A DNA stretch of 64,000 nt from Rhizopus sp. PT2906 (taxonomy: Eukaryota > Mucoromycota > Mucoromycetes > Mucorales > Rhizopodaceae). Shown in pieces: positions 47,111 to 58,805 of this stretch. A model generated the notes under the pieces. That model did no database searches and had not been told where the DNA came from. It worked only from the letters and a program-made list of their open reading frames with translations. Both the position numbers and the translations under genes were made by a program. The stretch lies in contig JAMYHX010000044.1 in assembly GCA_025529335.1 (NCBI GenBank), forward strand, positions 62,001-126,000. Direction: 5' to 3'. Every line of letters begins with the position of its first letter. Positions within the stretch are counted from its first letter, which is position 1.

Positions 47111-48081
47111 GAAGAGTCTAGTAACGTATAGGCTGCTGCATTGATGGTGAGGTTGAGTGCACGTTTAGGCCCAGGTCCACAAAGCAAACATCGTTCATTT
47201 GGAGTTCTTCTGAATTAATTAGTGAACTTGGTCGTCGTTTACTAAGAGAGACTACGTGATTATACAGATGCAGTCCACAGTTAAACGAATAAAACAGACT
47301 GGCATGGTCAAACACCAGAGAGACTGTTGAGAAATGTATTGTGGAGGTAATAGAACAAGAGAAAGAGACATTTCTTGGTATATAAATGATGACATCTATG
47401 GTTTTCATTGGGGAGAGAGGATAATCCCAAGAATCCATTCTATGACACCGATATCTGTATTCATATGCATAATGCAGAGTTAAGCGCTATTCTTTTCTCA
47501 TCGTTTCTAAAGAACTTTTACGGAAGGCAGAGGATTGCATTATAGTGTGGTAGGAATACCATCAGCACTAGTAGCAGCTTTATAAAAAGCGAGTTTGAGG
47601 TGGTGCTACTTCAAGAAATATGGCACTACACTTGTTATGATCAAACCTAACGAAAGAGACTGGATATTTTGCCTGTATTATTGACTTTTGTAAACGCAAA
47701 AATAATGTATGAAGCTATTTTTAGTGTATATATGTCTAGTTTTATGGATTGGCTTGAATAAAAGCATTTAGCAAAAAAGTTTTAAAGAGACCTTACTTAG
47801 CCCTTACTTGACTCAATTCGAGTCTCTTTATCAACAACATAAAAGAAGGGGAAACGCGTTCTTTTTAGCTTTTCAATTGTGAAATAGTTCATCCAGATGA
47901 AGTCAATATAAGACTGTATTAAAAAAGAACCCTGCAGACAATCTTTCGTCAAAAGAATATATCAAAGGAATAGTCTGTAATTATATGAATATAAAGCTAC
48001 CTTATTGTAGCAAATTGTAACAAATAACAAGTGTAGAAAGCTTCATTATTTTTTTTTACTTTTCCTTTACGAAAAAAAAAA
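47111..48081. other. Intergenic region with repeat fragment
   Basis: Contains the segment 47443-47500 that matches 31480-31575 in opposite orientation. The minus-strand frame 47438-47118 is not recognised. The last 150 bp before the tRNase Z start are T-rich and probably hold its promoter and leader. Confidence 0.45.
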
Positions 48082-49206
48082 ATGGTAGCAACTATAGACA
48101 TCACGTTTTTGGGAACTGGCAGCGCTCAACCAAGTGCAACTCGTAATCACCAAGCGATAGCATTAAGACTAGACGGTGAAATCTGGTTATTTGATTGCGG
48201 AGAAGCAACACAACATCAGTTTCAGAAAAGCAAACTCAAGATGGGCAAGATTTCACGCATCTTCATCACACACATGCATGGGGACCATTGCTTTGGTCTG
48301 GGTCCTCTTTTATGCAGTCTTTCTGACAATATGAATCCAAACGCTGTCGAGTCAGCCGAGACGAAAACACCGATCGAGATCTACGGTCCTTCACCATTAC
48401 GATCCTGGCTTCGTACCACGCTCAAGTCGACTTACTCCAATCTAGGCCGATCTTACCGAGTCCATGAGCTCTTGCATAAAGATGATCCTGAGGATTCAAA
48501 TCAAGATCTGCACATGAATGAGTTACCTGGACACAACATTCGCAGTGTGGAAGGTGTATTTGAAGATCTACCGTACACAAATAACTACAAGGTTCAAGCA
48601 GCTGCAATCGAACATTCGATCCCGTCACTAGGGTACGTTGTGCGCGAACCAGACCAGCCGGGCAAACTCGACAGTCTGGTGCCCACCATTAAAGCACAGT
48701 CGGACGCATTACGAAACAAGGGCATCAAGAACCCCATGAGCATCCTGGGCGTCATTCAACGCACAAACGAGCCGTACGTTCTGCCGAATGGTCATGTCCT
48801 TCATCCACCACCTATGCGACCGGGTAGATCTGTCGTCATCTTGGGTGACACGCGTGATCCGTCACGTATTGCCACTCTCATTGATTCGCCCAGTCTATTG
48901 GTCCATGAGGCAACAAACGCGTTGACGACACTGGATGAGCCTGGAACGACGTTTGAACAAGTCGAGACGAGAGCACGGGGCTATGGTCACTCAACGCCTC
49001 AGATGGCAGGCGCATTTGCTAAACGTATGCGTTGCAAAAAACTTATCCTCACCCATTTCAGCGCACGGTATGCGGGCGATGAGAGTCCGGCATCATTAGA
49101 GATCATGGAGCAAATTCGACAGTTGGCTTTGAAGGAATTTGATCAGAGAATGGATGATGTTTATTGTGCAAGGGATTTATGGTCGTTTGAAATAAAAATA
49201 GATTAG
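48082..49206 (+). CDS. tRNase Z, short form (ELAC1-type 3' tRNA processing endonuclease)
   Basis: Metallo-beta-lactamase-fold enzyme that cuts the 3' trailer of pre-tRNA. Intronless, 374 codons, normal for the short form (human ELAC1 363). The zinc motif is H64-x-H66-x-D68-H69 ('THMHGDHC'), preceded by 'DCGEATQHQ'. Later blocks are 'VVILGDTRDP', 'LVHEATNA' (HEAT motif), 'GHSTPQMAGAFAKR' (HST motif) and 'LILTHFSARY'. The region around residues 200-245 forms the exosite arm position. It is one of few intronless genes here. Its TAG stop overlaps the TAA stop of the opposite-strand gene. Confidence 0.95.
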   Translation: MVATIDITFLGTGSAQPSATRNHQAIALRLDGEIWLFDCGEATQHQFQKSKLKMGKISRIFITHMHGDHCFGLGPLLCSLSDNMNPNAVESAETKTPIEIYGPSPLRSWLRTTLKSTYSNLGRSYRVHELLHKDDPEDSNQDLHMNELPGHNIRSVEGVFEDLPYTNNYKVQAAAIEHSIPSLGYVVREPDQPGKLDSLVPTIKAQSDALRNKGIKNPMSILGVIQRTNEPYVLPNGHVLHPPPMRPGRSVVILGDTRDPSRIATLIDSPSLLVHEATNALTTLDEPGTTFEQVETRARGYGHSTPQMAGAFAKRMRCKKLILTHFSARYAGDESPASLEIMEQIRQLALKEFDQRMDDVYCARDLWSFEIKID

Positions 49207-50920
49207 AGGCTATCGCATTCTCTTGCTAAATGGCCAGGCTAAATAATCGAAATAAGTTGGCTTTTTTCTTTTGGCATCTCAATGACCTACCTTGCCACAT
49301 TTATAGCATATAAGTGGTGGTGGTGGTTCTCTTCGACTGTATGATTCACTCTTGTTTCTTCTAAAGGCAGCGAATTCATCCATCGTTTGGTTTCCTAATC
49401 CTAAATGCTTTGGAGGAGGAGGAGGAACGTTGAAAGAAGAGGTTGGCACTACCGGCACAACAGGAGTAGGAACAGGCTTGTGATGATGTTGCTGTGGTGA
49501 GCGGTGATGGTATGAAGGAGGCGGTGATCGACTATAGTGTCTATGTCTTCTCGATAGGCTTCGATAAGGACTCCTGCTTCTGTAACGTGTTCTTGATCGA
49601 CTTCTTTTGCGTCTAGTGTAGCTTCGACTTCTGCCTCGGCTGTCGTAGCTGCTATAACTTGGGCTTCGACTACGGTGATAGTCTCTACTGCGACTGCGAT
49701 AGGTCGGTGATCGCCCTCTGCTGCGGCTCCTTTTTGTTCTATGATCGCTATGGCGACGACGATCTCTTTCTGCTTCTTCTTCCTTTTGTCTCTGTTTTTC
49801 TTCCCACTCCTTTCTCTGAGCAATTGTTTTTTCATAATAATTATCCAAGTAGCCCTTTTGCCACCCTTGAGGATCAATTATCTGAGATACCTTGTCGTCA
49901 AAGATAGGATCAACCTCTTTTGTCAACAAGTCAAGTCCAGAGTAAAATTCTTGAATGGCATCCAGAACTTCTTTGGTGGGTTCTGGTGGAGGAAAAGGAA
50001 CTTTGATAGTAGATGGATTGATAGGTTTATAATATACATGATGCTAAGAAAAAGATCAATGATCGCGCTCCTTTTTGTTACTATTTCTTACCTGCACAAG
50101 TGTCATTAATCCAGCAGGCAATTCATAATAAGGTTTTGAAGGAGAAACCATTTGCACCTTAGGAGGTAAAGAAGGAGAATCATTGGGAACATTGGGTATA
50201 GCCGGTTGAGAAATAAGAGCGGGTTGAACGATGACTTGTCGCATATAAGCAATAGATGCCTCATCAAATATATCTCTGTCACTCCAAAAGGTGATACACT
50301 TTTTTATAAAAAAAGGTAAGAGGATTGGTTCGTTTTTGAGCATATTGTGTGCTGAAAGTTATCTGCTGCAGACAAAATATTTTACCTTTGTAACCTTGGC
50401 CCTATGTTCGTCTGTTTCTGCTGCTTCATAGGCAAGTTTGAGTAAAGGGACGAGTAAAGGAAAGATGGTGTCTCGGATCCAAAAGAGTTTTCTTCTAGAT
50501 CTAATCAATAGGCTTAAAATTTTTGAATATAAATGTTTTTGCATTGTATTTACGCATGATACAAGACATCATTTAATAAATAGATTAGATGTAATCGTTC
50601 TTCTCTTGCTGTTGTCGATCTTGATAATGATAATAAATATTCCATTAATGCAGAGACTTGATTTGGAGATGTACATTTTTCTAATATCCATGTCTTGCCT
50701 GCCTTTTTGTATAGAATGTATCAGACAAAACATCAACTTTGTGATTTATATTTACTTCAATATTATGACGAGAACTCTCCAATAAGAGCATATGCAAGAT
50801 CAGACGAAAATCTTCTACTTGTTGCTTATTCAACCCTTCATTCATCATCACTTGACACATTTTCTGAAAGCATGCACTCGGTTTCAATGCATCGTTCTCT
50901 GCCATTAGATTATGCAACAT
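49203..50920 (-). CDS. CID-, RS- and CCHC zinc-knuckle protein (CHERP-like splicing factor)
   Basis: Exons from the start: 50920-50756, 50693-50554, 50500-50386, 50298-50092, 50043-49291, 49238-49203, about 471 residues. The N-terminal CTD-interacting domain covers residues 1 to about 160 ('RHNIETWILEKCTSPNQVS', 'HLIYLLNDVLYHASRRK', 'CITFWSDRDIF'). 'PYYELPAGLM', typical of CHERP relatives, follows, then an Arg/Ser-rich region (about 300-380), a proline stretch and a final zinc knuckle (C-Y-K-C-G-K-P-G-H-L-A-R-E-C). The last four knuckle ligands depend on a 36-nt final exon. The human protein has a SURP domain before and a G-patch after; neither is seen here. A pre-mRNA processing role is inferred. 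It starts 116 bp from the divergent DUF2009 gene. Confidence 0.82.
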
Positions 50921-51036
50921 TAAAGAAAGAAAAAAGAAAAAAAAATAACAAAGAAATAGACAACGGTGCGCTGTTTCAATTAACAAAAACTAAGCTCACT
51001 ATTTTTTTTTTCCTCTTTTCTTTTTATCCTTCAAAC

Positions 51037-53363
51037 ATGGAAACGACCACAGAGAACAACACGAAGCCTTTGTTTTGTGTAGAATGTAACGACCAAGAAG
51101 TAAATAGAATGAAACTAGATTTTACATTATATTGACATTCTGTAAGGCATCTATCTTTTGTGAACAGTGTGATGAAGACTTTTGTGAAGTCTGTCACGGT
51201 ATGTGTATATGTGTGTATTTAGATATACTTTGCTTATAGTTGAATATTAGCTATGCTTCACAGAACAGGTAGTCGTAGACTTCATACAGCAAAAAAATTG
51301 ACAGTTCATCATCGTGTTGATCAGTCCGATTCAAGTCACGATGTTGTCAATGTCAACACAAACACCAAGGTAATAGATCTGAAAAAAAGTAGACAGATGC
51401 TAAACAATAAATAAAGCAAGAACAAAAGGAAGAGGACATCAATATGAAACAAGCATTGATGGAAATGGACGGAACAGTTATTAACAGCAGTGGACCTACC
51501 TTTGGAGACTATATGACTAATCGGTAAACACGTTATGATTGTCATGTATGATTGCTAATTATGTGTAGATCCAAGAATATTCCCTTACGTCTGGATTTAG
51601 AAGAAAGACAGTTACTCAAACTGTAACTATTAAAAAGAAAAATAGAAATATACAAGTAGTTAATATGATTGTTGTTAGTTTGGATGCTGCACTGAACGTA
51701 TCAGAATACACGGGTAATAGAGATAAAATGAGGATATCCATGGATACCAACATATGCTTTATATATAGACAAGGTGGATATCATCTCTTATTCAAATAAA
51801 TCCAAAAGAATTGTTGGCCAGATCCGAGATTTATGCGCCATTATCTCGGGCTTATTTGTTGCAGGAAATTATAAACAAGGAGTGGATTACTTTGCAAAAA
51901 ACAATCTACGCGAAAATGAAGCACTGTTTCAACGTATCTTTGAAGTAGGCAGAAGACACAAGATTATGAACCCGGAAAAGATGCGGTCTACTTATGGTAA
52001 ACTGATGTACATGTTGATGGTAAGGGTTGGATGAAACATGTAGGGCACATATGATAACAGGTTGTAGGATTCGGTTATCCCTGAAGTAGCAGAATACCTT
52101 GGCTTTTCTTGTGTTGTACCCATCAAGACAGTGTACGACTTTTTAAAGAGCCGAGATTGCATTGATCTACTGCATGATGACAACATTGCCTTAGCCACCC
52201 GTGAGATCGCACCAGAGTTTAAGACGAGAGAACAAGTGGATGGAGAAGTACAACGTAAACAACATGCAATTCGGACTTTATGCGAAAAGTATGCCAACGA
52301 GAAGATATCAAAGGAAGATATCGAGAGATGCATATTGTCCATCTCGGATAATAATGCATTCTTAAAGGCTAACAGGTAACAATACAGCATTTGCTTGTGT
52401 GTCTATGTTTGCTTACATACAGGATAGGGATCCATGTGACAGGATGTTAAAGTACCTTTCCAAATACTTTAATCCTACCAAACATGATGATGGATACTCC
52501 TTGGCTATCTCTGCCGGACGACATGGACATCGTCTGACGCATTCACACTCGACGCAATATGCTTACGTTCACCAATCTCTCAGTCTGTGGCGTGAGATTA
52601 TGCATGAGATGTTTATGCTGTGGAAGATGGCAGATGAAGACCTCTTATCGCACACATCTTACCGACTTACCAACACAGGTCAAGGTCTGAATCGTATACA
52701 GCCCTGTCCTCACGTTTCAAAGGCAATGCACAAGATCTTGAACCGTGCTCAAAAGAAGTGTGGGTCCTGGGTGGGTAGTAGCGTGGTTCATTTGGGTGAT
52801 AAGAATGTGCCCAACGCGTTTATGTTTATAGACAAGGTGAGAAAAAAAAAAAAAAGCAAAAGCTCATCATTTACCCCCTTCGTATAGTATAATCAAGTGG
52901 CTCGTATCTTGACACCCATCGTGAGCACATTAGATAAGTTAGGGTCACTAGATGACCCTAAAGTGATAGAGTATGTTCAAAAGGAATACGGGGGCATAGA
53001 ACAGTGTCGAAAGGACATACTTTGTAAGGAAAAAATGATGATGATAAAAACAAATATAAACCCTTTTTTTTAGATGATTTCTTTAGACATGGCTTTGATG
53101 GTTCAGGAGCAGACAATTACTTCGATGCTGGTAGCTGTATAGACGGAAGACTGACATCAGCGTGGAATTGTAAGCACAGTTTTAAATAAGAAAGGGATAT
53201 GAAATAACGTTTTGGATTTTTAGGGTGTTCGAATATTGAAAAGAAAAAGTTTTTCCCTATCTTCCTGATGACTGTAAGTCCTTTTTTTTTTGCAAATCCC
53301 TTTTGCTTATTTCTCCCTTTTTTCTTGTAGGGTTTTATCGGCTTTGATGGATCGGAATGGTGA
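51037..53363 (+). CDS. B-box zinc-finger DUF2009 (UPF0652) protein
   Basis: Thirteen exons: 51037-51099, 51147-51198, 51251-51369, 51417-51523, 51569-51622, 51680-51714, 51769-52019, 52068-52375, 52428-52836, 52888-53023, 53074-53169, 53224-53273, 53331-53363, about 570 residues. The N-terminal B-box-like zinc site has C14, C17, C26, C29, C34, C37 and H38. The rest matches the DUF2009 family shared by plants, fungi and protists: 'YGKLMYMLM', 'PCDRMLKYLSKYF', 'ISAGRHGHRLTHSHSTQYAY', 'LGDKNVPNAFMFIDKYNQ', C-terminal 'GFIGFDGSEW'. The biochemical function of this family is not established. This is the most intron-dense gene of the window, with exons as short as 33-35 nt. Confidence 0.9.
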
Positions 53364-54359
53364 TAGTATACATAGATCAAGAAAATAGAAGGATAATAAA
53401 CTACATGTTTTACATTTACATGCGTGTATATCATGATAAAAAAGAGAGAGAGGGAGAGAGAAAGAAAAGAAGCCTAGATTGTATATATATCTTAACATTG
53501 AGATGCATGTATTACATAAATAGATCTACATTACATAACTCTATTGGTGAATGTATTTGATAAAGTGTATATTCACTCCCTATGGCTTTTAGGTATATGC
53601 TTAGCACCTAACTGATCCTCCTTTTTTTTTTACAATTCCCAAGAATAGGATGTAGTTGGATATGCTTAAATGAGGTCTATATGCGAGTTATATGTTTTAT
53701 AAAAAGGGAAACAGACAGACAGACAGAGATAGATTAGAAAAGAAATAATCTTTTATCATCTTATTTTCCTCTCCTTGATCTATGTCAATATGAGTTCCTA
53801 TTTTAGGCTTGGAGAACAAGTCTCTTTCTCTTCCTCTTGTATGTCAAAAGCTATTTCATATTTCCCACTTTTCGTAATGTTAAAAAAGACTATTTTTATC
53901 TATTTGTACAATTTATGCAGTTTATTAGGTTAAGAAGAACACTCTATTGCATATTTACTGCAGGCTATATAAATATATATTTTTTAGACAGAAAGTACAG
54001 TCAAAATAAATAGGAGAGAGTGTGTGTGTATCTTTCTCTCTCTTTCTCTACACCCACGCGCGCGTTTTTTTTTTTTTTTTTTTTGCTTATTTTGTTTGAA
54101 TAAATAAAGTCAAAGAGATGCGTGTACACATATATAACAATTCTCCTTATTTCTCTCTATCTCTCTCTGTCTCTCTTTTATATTCTTTTTTATCTTGTAT
54201 TGTTATATCATCTCCTTTCTTTACCCCTCCTCCCTTCCCTTTTTTGTGATGTTTATATTCCCATGTGAGAAAAAGAGCTATAAAGAGGATCTACACTGTT
54301 TTACCTCTTACTCTCTTTTTCTTCTTTCTTTTCTTTGTCTCTCACTTTTTATTTTCTAC
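53364..54359. other. Long intergenic region, microsatellites only
   Basis: AT-rich with GA, GT, CT and T tracts, including a 20-nt T run near 54065-54084. Probably the 3' UTR of the DUF2009 gene and a long leader or promoter of the CP2-type gene. No independent gene is supported; the frame opening at 54195 is upstream of the chosen start and low-complexity. Confidence 0.5.
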
Positions 54360-55759
54360 ATGAACCCTATTGAAAACCATTGCTTTTCAAATCCTATCGA
54401 GCCAAAATATTTCAATCTTCAGACACCAGATGGTTCTCGACCTCATTATCGTCATTTCAGTGCGAACGATATGATGGTAAAGCCACCCATGTATTTTCAG
54501 CAAGAATCATTGGATGAAAAGCAAAGGTAAACTATACCAGTGGCAAAAGGAGGAGAAATAGAAAAAGAGAGAGAGAGAGAGAGGATAGGGAGTATAACAG
54601 GGTGCAAAAAAGGGGAAGGGGCAAATATATCTTTTGCTGACACATATATTCGTATATAATTAGAAAGCTTCGATTTCATATTGTTTTAGAAGGTAAATTG
54701 AGGTATTTTACAATTTGATAAATTGTGCAGTAATGTTTACACTTTTTTTTTTTTTCAGCCGCCACTGCCGTCACTCAACGAGCAGAAGAGAGTTCAATCA
54801 CGTACCTGAATCGTGGCCAACTCTACTGTATTCAATTGACAGACACGTATAACCAGAACGAAACGATCACAAGCAGTCTCTCGATTGAATTTCATAATGC
54901 GTCACATCGAAGTATAGCAGAAAATTATTGGAACTATTGGCTGGCACAACAGAAGCAATTGGAATCACGAGCAATTGATATAGGTAATACCTTCTGATCC
55001 CCTCCCCTTTCAGCAAGAGGTATTGATCACTCAACATAGATCTATCTCAGTCAGTAGGTATTGTCAATGTCACCATGCCTAGTTTTGACAAGATCTCGTT
55101 TGAGTGGAACGGAAGTATGGGTGCCAAACTATGTGTGCGATTCAAGTGTCTTTCTACCGATTTCTCAAGGATCAAGGGTGTCAAGGGGATCCCACTTCGA
55201 GCTCACATGGAGAGCAAGACAGAGAACGAACAAGAGGCATGTTATTGTAAGATCAAGTTGTTTAGAGATAAAGGAGCCGAACGAAAGAATAAAGATGATG
55301 CCAAGCAAATATCCAAACAATTGGAAAAAGTCTATGGTAAGAAAAAAAAATATTAAAAGCAAAAGAGAATTGACACGTTTATTAGGTAGTGCCAACCCAC
55401 AATCATTAAGTTTACTATATAAGGAATCATCACCTTACACAGTGTTTTCAGAAACATTACAAGAAAATACTAGATATCATACACGTACCATGACAGCACC
55501 TAATGCAACCACCCTGCAGCCCATATTTCCTATGGACATGTCTTTTGTGCCCATGACGACATCCACCCCCTTATTATATATTCCTCCTTTAATAGAAGAA
55601 GAAAACGAAAGTCTTTATACCCCTTTACAATCCACACCGACAGATGCCTTTTCTATATATGATGTCTTTACACCACAAGAGATCCAGTATGATTACTTTT
55701 CCCAACAGTTGTCCTTGACTCAAGACACGCCACAGACTTGCCAATATGAATTTTTTTAA
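54360..55759 (+). CDS. Grainyhead/CP2-type transcription factor
   Basis: Exons: 54360-54526, 54664-54692, 54759-54983, 55040-55336, 55386-55759, about 363 residues. The CP2 DNA-binding domain lies at about 60-245: 'RFHIVLEAATAVTQRAEES', 'TYLNRGQLYCIQLTDTY', 'SFEWNGSMGAKLCVRFKCLS', 'YCKIKLFRDKGAERKNKDD'. The last is the typical Lys-rich end. A 29-nt exon (54664-54692) is needed to restore frame and supplies the conserved start of the domain. The C-terminal 120 residues are Pro/Thr/Gln-rich and could activate transcription. No oligomerisation SAM/ubiquitin-like domain is visible. In filamentous fungi grainyhead-type factors act in cell-wall remodelling and spore separation. Confidence 0.88.
54664..54692 (+). 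other. 29-nt microexon of the CP2-type gene
   Basis: Flanked by ATTAG and GTAAAT. Without it, exon 1 (phase 2) cannot join exon 3 (phase 1); with it the protein reads 'QRKLRFHIVLEAATA', matching the family. Confidence 0.8.
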
Positions 55760-56028
55760 TATACTGTAACTGCTTGTATAAATCTTTTATTATTTGAATA
55801 TCAAAAAAATGAACGACCTCATCATATTATTATTATCTATAAACAAGAGGAGGAAGGGTTTAGATATTTCTTCATTTGATGTAATATAAGAACACACACC
55901 TATGCGGCAAGTGTTTCGTGACATGATGCCTCTGTTTAAGATAGTTTCTATGTTCTAGATTTTTCATATCATATTGATACTCAAAAAGGATACTCTCAAA
56001 CGCGACGTACCCAGTCTTAAAAAATGGT
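55760..56028. other. Intergenic spacer
   Basis: AT-rich spacer between the CP2-type stop and the left inverted-repeat arm. No feature is supported. Confidence 0.5.
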
Positions 56029-56507
56029 ATTACGACAACACTGCAAATGCTCTTTTGAAAGGGAACTGAAGGCTTTTCAAGTGAAAAATGCATTATACAT
56101 GAACGCTTCAACTCAAAGTGGTATATGAATTATAAAATATATCGTCAACTTCTACTCTATGAGATTTATATCAGCAAATATATATATATATATAGTAATA
56201 GGAATACATTGAGGATATTTATACTTTGCTCATGATACATTGTCTATTTTGCTTTTAAAAAGTAAGAAAGTTGGATTTACATTGCACGTAGAACTTTTGA
56301 CAGTATAGCATCTATACATATTCTCTCTTTTACTTGACAACATTTACCAAATTAATAGAATCGTATTACTCACTCATAGTATTACATCTTGTTTCATAAA
56401 TCAAATGTTTTGATATACTCTAGTCTTGCTCACAACCTATTGGCAATGGCTGTCCAGCAATCGAGTGTTTTATTGTAATATTTAGATGCTTTTGCAGTTT
56501 AGGGGAA
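56029..56507 (+). repeat. Left arm of long inverted repeat
   Basis: The outer 271 bp (56029-56299) is identical, base for base by eye, to the reverse complement of 59015-59285. The inner part (56300-56507) pairs with 58806-59014 at visibly lower identity (about 75 percent by eye). It contains a TA repeat that is the same length in both arms. The outer end begins ATTACGACAACACTGC. Confidence 0.95.
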
Positions 56508-57033
56508 CATTGCCTTTTTTGGATTTTGCAGTGTACCTAGTATTACCCTTTATAATAAATAATATCTACACAAAAAGAATCTACAACACAATAAGCAACT
56601 TACTAGTCGATCTTCGCAATAAAAAAAAAAGGGTTTACAATATTTCAAGCACAGCATGTTTCTTTGCAGATGGTCTAATTGATTCAATTTCTATCCTGGT
56701 AGGATTAATAGCGAAGAAGATCAGTTGAAGGTGTAAGAGCGGAGTGACCACGTCATCTAAATTTGGAACGGAAGCAACAATGATTGGAACAATATATTCT
56801 GCTTGAGATGCACCTTCAATTGACATGTCATTGACAGTAAACAATAGAATAATACAGTCGTTACATTCTAAAAGCTCATTGGATAATGAATCAGTCTGTA
56901 GATTACTGATCCATACGCTATTGTGGTCTTTCATTGTTTTATACTACCCATTGTCTTTGATACACAAGTATAAAAAGAACCTTTTTTTCCCTTCTGAAGC
57001 TTTAGTTTTTTTTTTTTGTTCAATATCTAGATT
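56508..57033. other. Spacer inside the inverted-repeat unit
   Basis: It contains a minus-strand frame at 56934-56635 (99 codons, 'ECNDCIILLFTVNDMSIEGA') that is not recognised but looks more coding-like than its surroundings. The last 60 bp hold a T run and the leader of the Heh-like gene. Confidence 0.4.
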
Positions 57034-58675
57034 ATGACTACCAGTTCACAAGAACCTGATGGAAGAGAGATTCCTAGCCATTTGTATTATTTAGGTACAT
57101 TGATATTTTCTTTTTCTTTAATACATGTGCTTACAGATATATTCAGAGGAAGGTGTCAATTTGCGAAAGTTTCGAAAACAAGACCTACTAGACATTCTGC
57201 TTCAGAATGGCATCGAACATGATTCTAATATGGGAAGAAGTCGGCTATTGAGGCTATTCAATAGTAGAATATATGTCAACCGACTACAGATCCTGAATGA
57301 ATACTGGCAATTATTACAACCTGGAACTGGGAGTGATTCTTCTAGTCTTTACTTTGATGAAGCCGACCGATCTTTCACACAAACTGAAACAGAGAGTGAT
57401 TCTTCTAATCTTTACATTGATGCAAGCGACCACTTCAGCGCTGGTTCATTGCGTGCATCTCCTGTATTGGATTCAACGTACCATTCATCCCACAGCTCGC
57501 TTGAAGTTGATTTGCCTGATGTGTCACGTTATAGTCGATCATCGCCAGCTCCTACCACAGGACCTCAGGTTGGCTCTCAAGCTATGGCATCCGACTCCTC
57601 TCAGGCATCATCAAGCACTAGATATGGCCTTTTAGCTCCTTGGCCGTTTTATCATCAAGCGTCCTACCTTAGACAACCCCTATTTAGTGAAATCCTGTCA
57701 GAAGTCCCTGATGACGACCCTTTAGCTATTAGCACAAAGTCGAAGCTTCCCGTTGCTACCGAACTTTTTGGCTCATGGATATGTCCGCCACTAACAAGCG
57801 ACAGCAGAGGCTTTGCTGCTTATAAACCTCGCTGGCGCCCTGATGTGGCTGCTTTCCCGAATATATTTAATCCTAGGCTGCGTTTTCCTAAAACAATATT
57901 ACCACCCAGCAGTTATGGTTCTAGCCTTGGATATACGACAAGACTGCGTGGTCCATTTGACTTTGATGTTGCGTCTTCAAATTCATTTCAGACGTCATCA
58001 ATCAATACACGCAACATTGCTGCTCTTCAACAGCTCTCTTGCCATCTAACGGCCGCTGATTTTCCTAGAGCAACTGATAACAGAGAATCGTCGGGATATG
58101 ATAACCTTCCGCCCGCCATGGAAAATTTCGAGCTACCCACTAGTTCTTTGTTCAGATATTTCGTTAGACGGATCTTCAGAGAGTTTATCTTTTTCTTGCT
58201 TAAAAACTTTGTACCTGTCCTCTTGGCGCTCATGGTCTATGGTTCAATGTATATGGACATGGAAATAATGCGCTTCATCTCAACCGAACAGCCAGAGATT
58301 GGTCTCTTATTGGTACCTATTGTCTTGTTCCTCTCCATTGCTACTGTTACTGGACTATGGAGAATGTATCATGGCTTTATCAAAAGGCGTGCCCGACAAA
58401 GAATTATCGATGCAGTGGTGGACAGGATCCTGGACGAACTCAAGCGTAAATGTGCCCTCTGGAAGAGAGGCTCGTTTTTCCACCCCCATTCGTCACAACC
58501 TATCAGGCACTTTTATAACCAGTTTATCCTAGCCTATCCAGACAAAGCTGATCTTTGGGAAGAGGTGTTCAATGCTATTGAAAATAACCGAGATACTATG
58601 ACTGTCAGAAGAATAGAGGAAGGAGAAGAAATTGATGCCTGGGACTATAGACCACATGTGCTGAATTTTATGTAG
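57034..58675 (+). CDS. Heh/Src1/LEM2-like inner nuclear membrane protein
   Basis: Exons 57034-57094 and 57147-58675, about 529 residues. Acceptor choice (TTCAG before 57147) gives 'HLYYLEEGVNLRKFRKQDLL', a HeH/LEM-like helix-extended-loop-helix fold at about 18-62. A Ser-rich linker follows with two copies of a 'SDSSxLYxDxxD' repeat (about 75-110). Two membrane spans lie at about 368-390 and 405-426, then a Man1/Src1 C-terminal winged-helix region (about 435-529: 'RQRIIDAVVDRILDELKRKC', 'PIRHFYNQFIL', 'WEEVFNAIE'). Family members tether chromatin and recruit ESCRT to the nuclear envelope. The lumenal loop between spans is only about 15 residues, whereas yeast and animal relatives have a long one. 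It is enclosed by an inverted repeat. Confidence 0.78.
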
Positions 58676-58805
58676 TACATTTAGATTTTGTTTTTAAGCA
58701 GGACTTTTAATAAATAGACGCGAAATGACATTGTCCATCATTGTTCTTTTTGGGTAATACTAAGGGCAAGACAAAAAAGAACTACAAAATCCAAAAAAAA
58801 AGTAA

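Noticed and set aside
55872..56111. Minus-strand frame crossing the left inverted-repeat arm
   Set aside because: It does not persist in the right arm beyond the repeat boundary and has no family resemblance.
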